From NCBI GenBank assembly GCA_036154955.1, contig JAYZWL010000115.1, positions 1 to 40,411 on the forward strand: DNA of 40,411 bases, written 5' to 3'. Of this stretch, positions 16,282 through 24,600 are shown piece after piece. The translations under genes were made by a program, and so were the position numbers. Positions within the stretch are counted from its first letter, which is position 1. Each line of letters opens with the position of its first letter. The DNA comes from Albimonas sp036154955 (GTDB taxonomy: Bacteria; Pseudomonadota; Alphaproteobacteria; Rhodobacterales; Rhodobacteraceae). Under the pieces are notes generated by a model. It was not told the DNA's origin and searched no databases. It saw only the letters and a list, made by a program, of their open reading frames with translations.

Positions 16282-17411
16282 CCCGGCTTCGCACGAGCCT
16301 GACCGACCGGCTGGGGCTGAACGCCCCGATTTTCGGCTTCTCCCACGCGGTGGAGGTGGTGGCCGCCATCACCAATGCCGGCGGCTACGGCGTCTACGGC
16401 GCCACGCGGCGCCTGCCGGAGGAGATCGCGGCCGAACTCGCCTGGATCCGCGCCCGGGTCGGCGACCGGCCCTTCGGGGTCGACCTGGTGATCCCCGCCA
16501 AGGTGCCCGAGAAGAACGACCGCGACGCGCTGGAGAAGGAGATCCCCGACGCCCATCGAGCCTTCGTCGCGGGGATCGAGCGGAAATACAACGTCCCCAA
16601 ACCCTCCGGACCCGGGATGCGGACCCGCTTCATCCGCTCGGAGGAGATCCAGGACGCGCAGATCGCCGCCGTGGCGGCCTCGGACGTCGACCTGGTGGCG
16701 CTGGGCATCGGCTGCCCGCCGGAGGTGGTGGCGACGATGAAGGCGCGGGGCAAGATGACCGTGGCCCTGGTCGGGCAGGAGCGGCACGCGCGCAAGGCGC
16801 TGGAGGCGGGCGTGGACCTGCTGGTGGCGCAGGGCGGCGACGCGGGCGGGCATACCGGGGTGGTGGGGACCTTCAGCCTCGTGCCGCGCATCGTGGATCT
16901 GGCCGGCGACGTGCCGGTGCTGGCCGCGGGCGGCGTCGCCACGGGGCGGCATGTGGCGGCGGCGCTGGCGCTGGGCGCGGCGGGGGTCTGGGTGGGCACC
17001 GCTTTCCTGCTGACCGACGAGAACGCCGCCCATCTGACCGAAGGCGAGGTCGAGGCGCTGGTCCGCTCCCAGGCCACGGACACCGTGATCAGCCGGGCGG
17101 AAAGCGGGAAACCCTTCCGCCAGACCCGATCCGCCTGGTCGGAGGAATGGGCCGCGCCGGGCGCCCCGCAGCCGCTGGGCCACCCGCTGCATGACGTGCT
17201 GGTCGGCGACATCCTCGGGGCCATCGAGGAGCACGACGTCAAGCCGCTCGCCCATTCCGGGGCCGGGCAGGGCATCGGCTGGTTCGACCGGATGCGTCCG
17301 GTGGCGGAGGTCATGGCCGATCTGGCCGGCGGGGCGGAGGCTGCGCTCGACCGCCTTTCCGCCGCGCATGGGCCCGCGCAAGGCGCGGAGCAGGGGAGGG
17401 TTCCGGCATGA
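16278..17411 (+). CDS. Nitronate monooxygenase-like FMN flavoprotein (NPD family)
   Basis: This is a 377-residue TIM-barrel flavoprotein of the 2-nitropropane dioxygenase/nitronate monooxygenase group. Motifs visible are LNAPIFGFSHAVEVVAAITNAGGYG (residues ~14-38), GIGCPPEVVA, the flavin-contacting AQGGDAGGHTG and PVLAAGGVATGRHVAAALALGA (AAGGVATG). ATG 16278 overlaps the ligase stop by four bases; the upstream open frame is a shadow. In acyl-CoA operons these proteins may oxidise or reduce an unsaturated or nitro-like intermediate, and many NPD members are not true nitronate enzymes. The reaction here is unknown. It overlaps the following dehydrogenase by four bases. Confidence 0.85.
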   Translation: MTRLRTSLTDRLGLNAPIFGFSHAVEVVAAITNAGGYGVYGATRRLPEEIAAELAWIRARVGDRPFGVDLVIPAKVPEKNDRDALEKEIPDAHRAFVAGIERKYNVPKPSGPGMRTRFIRSEEIQDAQIAAVAASDVDLVALGIGCPPEVVATMKARGKMTVALVGQERHARKALEAGVDLLVAQGGDAGGHTGVVGTFSLVPRIVDLAGDVPVLAAGGVATGRHVAAALALGAAGVWVGTAFLLTDENAAHLTEGEVEALVRSQATDTVISRAESGKPFRQTRSAWSEEWAAPGAPQPLGHPLHDVLVGDILGAIEEHDVKPLAHSGAGQGIGWFDRMRPVAEVMADLAGGAEAALDRLSAAHGPAQGAEQGRVPA

Positions 17412-18613
17412 ACGCTCCCGCCCGCGGCCCCGACTTCTCCGAGGCCCGCGAACGCGCCTTCCGGGCCGAGATCGCGGAATTCGTCGCCGACAACCTGCCC
17501 GACCGGATGCGGCGGGACCACCTGCTTGGCCGCACGCTGAGCCGCGCCGATCATGTCCACTGGCAGCGCAAGCTGGTCGCCCGCGGCTGGGGGGCCCCGC
17601 ACTGGCCGGAGGAGTGGGGCGGCGCGGGCTGGTCGATGCGCCAGCTCTTCGTGTTCGAGGAGGAGATGTCGGCGCTGGGCGCCCCGGCCTCGCCCGCCTT
17701 CAACACGAGGATGATCGGGCCGATCCTGCTCGCCCACGGGTCGGAGGCGCAGAAGCGGCGCTTCCTGCCCCGCGCGCTGAATTTCGACGACTGGTGGTGC
17801 CAGGGCTATTCGGAGCCGGGGGCGGGGTCGGACCTCGCCTCGCTCCAGACCCGGGCGGTGCTGGACGGAGATCACTACGTGGTCGACGGCTCCAAGATCT
17901 GGACCTCGGGCGGGCATATGGCGAACTGGATGTTCTGCCTGGTGCGCACCGACCGCGAGGCGCGGGCGCAGCAGGGGATCTCGTTCCTGCTGATCGACCT
18001 GACCGCGCCCGGCGTGTCGTTCCGGCCGATCCGGCATTTCTTCGGCGCCCATGTCTTCAACCAGTTCTTCTTCGACGGCGTGCGCGTGCCGGTGGAGAAC
18101 CGGGTGGGGGAGGAGAACGCCGGCTGGACCATCGCCAAGGCGCTTTTGGAGCATGAGCGGCTTTATTCCGCCCGCCACACCGAGGCGCGGCGCAAGCTGG
18201 GACGGCTGCGGCGGCTGGCGGCGGAGGTGGAGCTGAACGGGCGGCCCGCGGCGCGGGACCCGCGGTTCCGGCAGGAGCTGGCGCGGCGGGCGATGGAGGT
18301 GCGCGCGCTGGAATACGCCACCATGCGGGCGCTGGAGCGGCTGGTGGAGACGGGCGAGATCGGGGCCTACGCCTCGGTGCTCAAGCTCAAGGGGATCGAG
18401 ATCAACCAGCGGCTGGACGAATCCGTGATGTTCCTGCTCGGCCCCGACGCGCTGCCCGCGGACGCGGCCTGGGACGATCCGGAGGCGGCGTTCCCCCATC
18501 CCGACGCGCGCAACGCGGCCGAGGCCCGCTACTGGTTCCGCGGCCCCGCCATCGCCGGCGGCAGCCAGGAGGTCCAGCGCGGGATCATCGCCAAGCGCAT
18601 TCTGAACATGTGA
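17408..18613 (+). CDS. Acyl-CoA dehydrogenase, FadE-like (subunit 1 of adjacent pair)
   Basis: This is a 401-residue FAD-dependent acyl-CoA dehydrogenase. The middle domain signature WCQGYSEPGAGSDLAS (about 130-145) and SKIWTSGGHMANW are clear. The C-terminal end reads IAGGSQEVQRGIIAKRIL. The medium-chain-type catalytic Glu (EGT motif) is replaced by an AGG sequence, as in many FadE-type enzymes that use another base or act in hetero-oligomers. The start overlaps the NMO-like stop by four bases. A second, divergent dehydrogenase follows directly. By analogy to actinobacterial steroid-catabolism pairs, the two may form an alpha2beta2 enzyme; this is inference. Confidence 0.9.
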   Translation: MNAPARGPDFSEARERAFRAEIAEFVADNLPDRMRRDHLLGRTLSRADHVHWQRKLVARGWGAPHWPEEWGGAGWSMRQLFVFEEEMSALGAPASPAFNTRMIGPILLAHGSEAQKRRFLPRALNFDDWWCQGYSEPGAGSDLASLQTRAVLDGDHYVVDGSKIWTSGGHMANWMFCLVRTDREARAQQGISFLLIDLTAPGVSFRPIRHFFGAHVFNQFFFDGVRVPVENRVGEENAGWTIAKALLEHERLYSARHTEARRKLGRLRRLAAEVELNGRPAARDPRFRQELARRAMEVRALEYATMRALERLVETGEIGAYASVLKLKGIEINQRLDESVMFLLGPDALPADAAWDDPEAAFPHPDARNAAEARYWFRGPAIAGGSQEVQRGIIAKRILNM

Positions 18614-18627
18614 GCGGAGGGGGGATC

Positions 18628-19791
18628 ATGCGTTTCGCGCCCACCGAGGACGAAGTGATGGTCGAGGACATGCTCGACCGGCTGATGACCGACATGATCG
18701 GGGCCGCGCCCCGTCGGGACGGGGAGCCGCCGGCGCCGGAGCCGGCGGAGCTGCGCGCCCGGCTGGGGGACCTGGGCCTCTGGGGCGGCTGGCTGCCGGA
18801 GGCGGCGGGCGGCGGCGGGGGCGGGGCGCGGATGCTGATGATCCTCGCCCGCGGGCTGGGCCGCCGCCCGGCGGGCTGCGACGCCATAGGCTCCTGCGTG
18901 CTGCCCGGCGCCCTGCTGGCCCGCGCCGCGTCGGGGCGGGGGCCGGGGAAGGCCGCGGCCGCCGCGCTCTGCGCCCGGCTGGCGACGGGGGAGGCGACGG
19001 CGGCCGCGGCCCTGTTCGAGCCGCGGCGCCGCTGGGCGCTCGACCCGCGGCTGGCCGCGCGGGCGGAGAGCGGGGACGGGGGCGCGACGCTGACCGGCGA
19101 GAAGGCCCATGTCGCCGCGCCGGTCGGGGCGGAGGCGTTCGTGGTCTCGGCCGCCGAGTCGGGAGGCGGGGGGGCGGGAGGCGTCTCGGTCTGGCTGGTT
19201 CCGGCCGATACGCCGGGGCTGCGTGCGCGGACCTACCCGACCTATGACGGGGCGGAGATGGCCTCGCTCACCCTCGACGCGGTGCGGCTGCCGGAGGCGG
19301 CCCGGCTGCACGGGCCCGGCGAGGGGGCGGCGGCGGTGGAGGAGGCGGTGCGCATCGCCCGCTTCGCCATGGCCGCGGAGGTGCTGGGCGCCTGCGAGTC
19401 CGGGCTGGCGCGCACCGTGGACTACCTCAAGGACCGCAAACAGTTCGGCCGGCCGCTGGCCAGTTTCCAGGCGCTCCAGTTCCGGGCCGCGGACCTGCAT
19501 GCGGAGATCGAGCTTTTGCGCTCCGTCGTGCTGGGCGCGGCCGAGACGCTGGCCGGCCCGCCCACCGCGCGGGCCCGCGGCGACGTGGCCGCGGCGGCGG
19601 CGATGGCGGCGGAGATCGGGGACCTGGCGGGGCGCGAGGCGATCCACCTGCACGGCGCCATCGGCATGACGCGGGAGCTGGGGGTGGGCCGACACCTGAT
19701 GCGGGTCAACGCGCTGACCGCCTGGCTGGGCGATGCGGACCACCTGCGCGACCTGAGCCTGAGCATGGATGAAGAGGAGGCGGCGGCATGA
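18628..19791 (+). CDS. Acyl-CoA dehydrogenase (subunit 2 of adjacent pair)
   Basis: This is a 387-residue divergent acyl-CoA dehydrogenase. The N-terminal helical part is Gly/Ala-rich and the usual FAD-binding middle-domain signature is weak. The C-terminal domain is recognisable (YLKDRKQFGRPLASFQALQF, GAIGMTRELGVGRHL). RKQFG has Lys where isovaleryl/long-chain enzymes carry the catalytic Glu, and no EGT motif is present, so it may be the non-catalytic or complementary subunit. I prefer ATG 18628 because GGAGGGGGG lies just before it. GTG 18610, overlapping the previous stop as GTGA, is the alternative and adds six residues. It overlaps the crotonase start by four bases. Confidence 0.85.
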   Translation: MRFAPTEDEVMVEDMLDRLMTDMIGAAPRRDGEPPAPEPAELRARLGDLGLWGGWLPEAAGGGGGGARMLMILARGLGRRPAGCDAIGSCVLPGALLARAASGRGPGKAAAAALCARLATGEATAAAALFEPRRRWALDPRLAARAESGDGGATLTGEKAHVAAPVGAEAFVVSAAESGGGGAGGVSVWLVPADTPGLRARTYPTYDGAEMASLTLDAVRLPEAARLHGPGEGAAAVEEAVRIARFAMAAEVLGACESGLARTVDYLKDRKQFGRPLASFQALQFRAADLHAEIELLRSVVLGAAETLAGPPTARARGDVAAAAAMAAEIGDLAGREAIHLHGAIGMTRELGVGRHLMRVNALTAWLGDADHLRDLSLSMDEEEAAA

Positions 19792-20591
19792 GCGCGCCTG
19801 CGACCGCGGATACCGAAAACCGGGTGCATGTCGAGATCGACGGCCCCGTCACCGTCGCCACGCTGGATGCGCCGGCCTATCGCAACTCCATGGGCGCGCC
19901 GGGGATCCGCGACGGGCTGTCGGCCGCCATCGCCGCCTTCGAGGCCGACCCCGGCCAGCGCGCCTTCGTGCTGACCGGGGCGGGGGGCGTGTTCTCGGCC
20001 GGCGGCAACCTGCGGGCGCTGCGCGAGATCCGGGACGAGGACGCGATGCGCGCCCGCATCCGCGGCGCGGACGGGCTGGCGGGGACGATGCTGACCAGCG
20101 CCAAGCTCTACCTCGCCGCGGTGGAGGGACCGGCCTTCGGGGCGGCGCTGGGGCTGGTCTCGGGCGCCGACTATGCGGTGGCGGGGCAGGGCGCGCGGTT
20201 CTGCGCGGCGCAGGTGCGGGTCGGAGCCTCCCCCGACGGGGGCCTGTTCTGGACCCTGCCGCTGCGCATCGGCCGGGCCGCGGCCAAGCGGATGCTGATG
20301 ACCGGCGAGGAGATCGGGGCCGATCGCGCCGCGGCCCTGGGGCTGGTCGACGAGCTGGTTCCCGACGGGACCGCGCGGGAGGCGGCGGTGAAGGCCGCCC
20401 ATCGCCTCGCCCGCGGGGCGCCGCTGGCCCAGGCGACCGTGAAGCGGTTCTTCGCCGACCACATCGCGGGCCGCGACGCGGTGCTGGACTGGGAGCGGGA
20501 GACGGCCATCGCCAACTTCCTGACCGCGGATTTCCAGGAGGGCGCCTCGGCCTTTCTCGAAAAACGCCGGCCGGTGTTCCGGGGGGAATGA
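19788..20591 (+). CDS. Enoyl-CoA hydratase/isomerase family protein (isomerase-like active site)
   Basis: This is a 267-residue crotonase-fold protein. The oxyanion-hole segments are FSAGGNLRAL (about 69-78) and VEGPAFGAALGL (112-123). Aligned by eye with rat mitochondrial hydratase, Glu144 corresponds to Gly122 and Glu164 to Gln142, so both hydratase Glu residues are missing. Asp150 in SPDGG occupies the position used by dienoyl-CoA and PaaG-type isomerases. A hydratase role is therefore unlikely; double-bond isomerisation or another crotonase reaction fits better. It is the last gene of the acyl-CoA operon and overlaps the dehydrogenase gene by four bases (ATGA). Confidence 0.87.
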   Translation: MSAPATADTENRVHVEIDGPVTVATLDAPAYRNSMGAPGIRDGLSAAIAAFEADPGQRAFVLTGAGGVFSAGGNLRALREIRDEDAMRARIRGADGLAGTMLTSAKLYLAAVEGPAFGAALGLVSGADYAVAGQGARFCAAQVRVGASPDGGLFWTLPLRIGRAAAKRMLMTGEEIGADRAAALGLVDELVPDGTAREAAVKAAHRLARGAPLAQATVKRFFADHIAGRDAVLDWERETAIANFLTADFQEGASAFLEKRRPVFRGE

Positions 20592-20711
20592 GCGTGGCCC
20601 CGACCGCGCCGCAGGCCGCCCCCGCGCGTCAGGCGCTTCACCCCGGGCGCCTCATGCGTTACCTGTGCGCCGGTTTCGCGGACCGCTGCCGAAGGGAGGG
20701 CGCGCCGGCGC

Positions 20712-21509
20712 ATGGATGACGCCTCCGATCACGACCGCGCCGCGCTGACCGCGGCCGAGCCCGCCGCGCCGTTGCGTCCCGCCGGCGCGCCGGGGCTGGG
20801 CCTCGCCCCCGGCGACCTGCCCGGGGCGGAGGCGCCGCCCCTGACCCTGCCCGAGCAGATCGCGGTGAGCCTGGCCCGCGACATCGTCAACGGCCGCTTC
20901 GCCGGGGGCGAGAAGCTGTCGGAGGCCAAGCTCGCGGAGCGGTTCCACGTCTCCCGCGGGCCGATCCGCGACGCGATCGAGCTTCTGGAACGCAACATGT
21001 TCGTCTATTCGCGGCCCCGGCGCTCGGCCCGGGTGGCGTCGATGACGCGCTACGCGATCCGGCAGGTGTTCGACATGCGCGCGCTGCTGTCGGGCCTCGC
21101 GGCGCGCTACGCCGCGCGCAACGCGACGCCCGAGGATGTGGCGGAGATGCGGGCCCGCCTGGCGCTGCTGGCCGGGCTGGTGGCGCGCGAGCCGTCGGAC
21201 GCGGACGCGATCTACGCCCAGAACTACCGGCTGTGGCTGGTCCTGCACGCGGCGGCGCGGGCGCGGAACGTGACCTTCGTGACCCGCTCCATCTCCGGCG
21301 CCGGGATCTGGCAGATCGCGCTGCGCGACCGGCTCAGCGCCTCGGCCCATCTCCACGCCACGCAGGCGCTGGTCGAGGACTGGCGGGCGATGATCGACGC
21401 CATCGAGGCGCGCGACGAGGCGGCGGCGGAGCGGCTCTCGCAGGAGATTTCCGAACTGGGCTGGCGGATGGTCGACGACGCGCTGCCCGCGGGCGACGGT
21501 CCGGCCTGA
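20712..21509 (+). CDS. GntR-family transcriptional regulator, FCD domain
   Basis: This is a 265-residue regulator. After a ~45-residue Ala/Pro-rich leader, the winged HTH runs about 48-115 (IVNGRFAGGEKLSEAKLAERFHVSRGPIRDAIELLE, with KLSEAKLAERF and VSRGPIRDAI diagnostic). An all-helical FCD effector domain follows, about 120-250, with HAAARARN and a late EARDEAAAERLS helix. GGGAGGG precedes the ATG at a rather long distance. It lies 120 bp after the acyl-CoA operon in the same direction and is a plausible regulator of it. FCD regulators usually sense small organic acids; the effector is unknown. Confidence 0.9.
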   Translation: MDDASDHDRAALTAAEPAAPLRPAGAPGLGLAPGDLPGAEAPPLTLPEQIAVSLARDIVNGRFAGGEKLSEAKLAERFHVSRGPIRDAIELLERNMFVYSRPRRSARVASMTRYAIRQVFDMRALLSGLAARYAARNATPEDVAEMRARLALLAGLVAREPSDADAIYAQNYRLWLVLHAAARARNVTFVTRSISGAGIWQIALRDRLSASAHLHATQALVEDWRAMIDAIEARDEAAAERLSQEISELGWRMVDDALPAGDGPA

Positions 21510-21548
21510 ACCGGCGCGGCCAATCCGACCGAAGGTGACAAATCGCCT

Positions 21549-21576
21549 TTGACCCTGCGTCCGCCGTCAGTAGGGT
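21549..21576 (+). promoter_or_regulatory. Candidate promoter of the giant repeat-protein gene
   Basis: TTGACC (21549-21554) and TAGGGT (21571-21576) are separated by 16 bp in the only relatively AT-richer stretch between the GntR stop and the giant gene. The -35 is good and the -10 is weak. This would give a ~90-base leader carrying the perfect palindrome at 21628. Confidence 0.35.
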
Positions 21577-21627
21577 GCCATTCACCAAGACGGCGCGTGG
21601 GGCGCTTGTTCGACGGGAGATGCGATT

Positions 21628-21647
21628 CCGTGAACGACTGTTCACGG
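21628..21647. promoter_or_regulatory. Perfect 20-bp inverted repeat upstream of the giant gene
   Basis: CCGTGAAC-GACT-GTTCACGG is a perfect palindrome with 8-bp arms, ending 28 bp before the ATG of the 2334-residue protein and just downstream of the candidate promoter. It could be an operator or an RNA hairpin close to the ribosome site. It has the length of a lux-type box but not the CTG/CAG core. Confidence 0.5.
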
Positions 21648-21675
21648 CGTTTCAGTTGGCGGGGGCGGGCTTCAC

Positions 21676-24600
21676 ATGGCGGACGGCGCGAATATCGAAG
21701 CGGACGGCGACGTTTTCGCGGACCGGTTCTGGCGGGGCGAGGGCTTCACGTGGGACCGGGTCGTCTACGGCTCGATCAACGTCGCGGGATCGGCGGTGGA
21801 GGACGAGGACTGGTTCGAGCTGCCGCTGATCTCCGGGCACGATTACCGGATCACGATCTGGAACCCGGACGGCGGTCCGGTGGAGGTCGAGGCCGCGGAT
21901 GTCGTGGCCGATGCCCGGCGCTATTCCGTGGAAACCCATCGCTATACCGTCGATGGAGTCTCGTATACGACGATCAGGACCTATACGAATACCTACACGG
22001 ATTACATATCGGGCGCCGCATTTTTCGGAAACAACACGACGGAAGTTCTGACTTTCCGGGGGCCGAACACCAGCTCGTATGACGCCTATGATCTGTTCTT
22101 CGGCCTGGTCGGCGAGGTCGCCACGGACTACGCCTTCCTGGTCGAGGATCTGACCGACGACTTCACCGCCGGGCGCAGTCAGGCCGGCTGGCTGCCGCCG
22201 GGCTTCGGCAAGCAGGGCTCCCTGGAGACGACGGGCGACGTCGACTGGTTCCGCATGCCGGTGCAGGCGGCGGAGGGCGAGACCGGGCGCTATGTGGTCC
22301 GGCTGACCGGCGATTTCGGCGACGACCTGCCGTTGCCGGGCGAAGGGCTGATCCGGCTGGTCAACGGCTCCGGCGCCGCGGTGGCTGGCGACATGCTGTA
22401 TTACGCGACCTACGTGCAGTCGGCGCGGGTGCTGCGCGAATACAGCTTCGATCCGGGCGTAAGCTACTACAAGTTCATCACCAACGCCGTTTACATCGTG
22501 TTCGAACCGCCGGCGGACGGAACCTATTTCGTCGAGGTCTCGCATCCAGCGGGCGAGGCGCCGTTCGACTACAGGCTGGACGTGGTCGAGGACCTGGACG
22601 ACCAGCCCGCGCCGCCGGCTCCCGAGGACTACTGGGAAGACGATCGGGCCCCCGGGCCCGACGAGGGCGCGGGCGCGCTGTCCGGGCCGGACGACCGGGA
22701 TTTCATGCTGTTCGAGGCGCCGCGGGAGCACGGCTTCGCCTCCGACCCGCATCGCTATGTGCTGGAACTGCGCGGCGACGGGCCGACCCCGGCGGCGCTG
22801 GGCGACCTGGAGGTGTCGCTGACGGCGGCGAAATCCCTGCTCCGCAAGGTGCATTCCGAGCTTCTGGGAACCTACTACACGGACTATACGGAACACGCGA
22901 CGATCTCGGCCTACAGCCATTACAACCGCTTCGACGGCGAGGCGGTGCGCCAGTTCTTCTTCGACTGGCCGCTGGAGACCGCGCCCACCGGCGAATTCGT
23001 CCTGGACGCGCTGATCGGCCTGACCGTGTCCGGAGAGGCGCCGACCGACGACACCGACCTGCACGCGCTGGGCGGCTATCGCTGGTCGATGATCGGGATC
23101 GAGGATCCGGAGGCCGCGGACGCGCGCTCCGACCCCGCCGAGATCGTCGCGGGCGAGGCCGGCGAGCAAACCGGCGGCTTCGACTTCTCCGGCGACGAGG
23201 ACTGGTTCCGCCTGCGCACCACGGCGGGGCAGGCCTATCGGCTGGTGGTGGAGGGGGACGGCGGGCCGCTGGCGCTCGCCCTCGCCATGGTGCAGGAGCG
23301 GGTCTATACTGGGCCGTCCTATGACCTGTCCTACTATTTCAACGCGCTCGATCAGTTCAGCGACTACCAGCACCCCACGGGCTACGCCATCCAGGACGGC
23401 GCGGTCTTCAGCTTCACCGACACCGATGCGACGCGGCCCAAATACCTGCTGCTGAAGGGGCTTCCCTCCGACTATCGCCTGCGGCTGGACCTGCTGGGCG
23501 ACGATTTCGGCCACAGCGATTTCGAGGCGGGCGCCTTCGCGGACGGCGCGGCGGAGGGGACGAACGAAACCGTCTTCGACCGCGACTGGATCCGTATCGA
23601 CGCGACGACCGGGCAGGTCCACGACCTGACCCTGATCGCGACGGAGCCGGGTTCGGATACGCGCCTGCCGATGTCGGGGGACGCGGCCGACTATCTGACG
23701 CTGGTCGACGCCTCCGGCGCGGCGCTCGACGCCGAGATCTGGCTTGAGCCGGGGGCGGACGGGCCGCAGGCGCGGCTGCGCTTCGGGGTCAATGTCGACG
23801 GGCCGGTCTTCGCGCAGGTCACGGTCGGGACCGCGGTCGGCGGCCCTGCGGACTGGCGGCTGACGCAGGCGACGACGCCGGTGGACGACCTGCCCTACGC
23901 GCCCTCCACCCCCGCCGCGATCGGGGACGGGGAGAGCGTCTCGGGCGCCATCGACTTCGCCGGCGACCGGGACAGCGTGGAATTCGTGGTCACCGAGACC
24001 GCGAACCTGAAGCTGCGGCTCTATGGCGACGGGCCGACGCCGCTGGACCTGGACGACGCGGGTCTGCTGCTGCATGTGACGGCGGTGTCCGCGCCGGGCG
24101 CGTTCGCGGGGACCTATGATTTCGGCACGACGCCGGGCTCGTTCCTGGGACAGGACTATCTGGACCTGAGCTTCTCGGCCGGGTCGCCCTCCGGCGCGGT
24201 CTTCACCTATTTCGCCTCCGTCACCGGCGATCTTCCGGGCGGCTGGCGGCTGGTCTTCGACGAATACGCCTCCGACCCCGATCCCTCGGGCCGGTCGCTG
24301 CCGACGGGGAGCTACCGCTTCGCGACGAAGGACGTCACGGGCCTCTCGCGGCTGGATTTCGACGGCGACGCCGACGTGATCCGGCTGGACGTGGACCGGG
24401 TCGACCAGTGGCGGCTGTCGGTGTCCGGGACGGGGGAGACGCCGGCGTCGCTGACCGAGATCGGCGTGTTCCGCCGCGGCGAGGGCGGCGTGGGCTACGG
24501 GTTCGAGACGCTGGCCCAGGTGGTGTCGTTCGACGGGTTCGGGTCCGACGTGCTGCTGTTCGACGTGGACGAGATCGGGCCGGGGACGGAGTATTTCGTC

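Noticed and set aside
18610..18627. GTG 18610 as start of the second acyl-CoA dehydrogenase
   Set aside because: It would give a GTGA overlap like its neighbours, but the strong GGAGGGGGG ribosome site serves ATG 18628. Kept only as an alternative.
21628..21647. Lux-type quorum-sensing box
   Set aside because: The length fits, but the CTG...CAG core positions do not, and no LuxR or LuxI gene is in the window.
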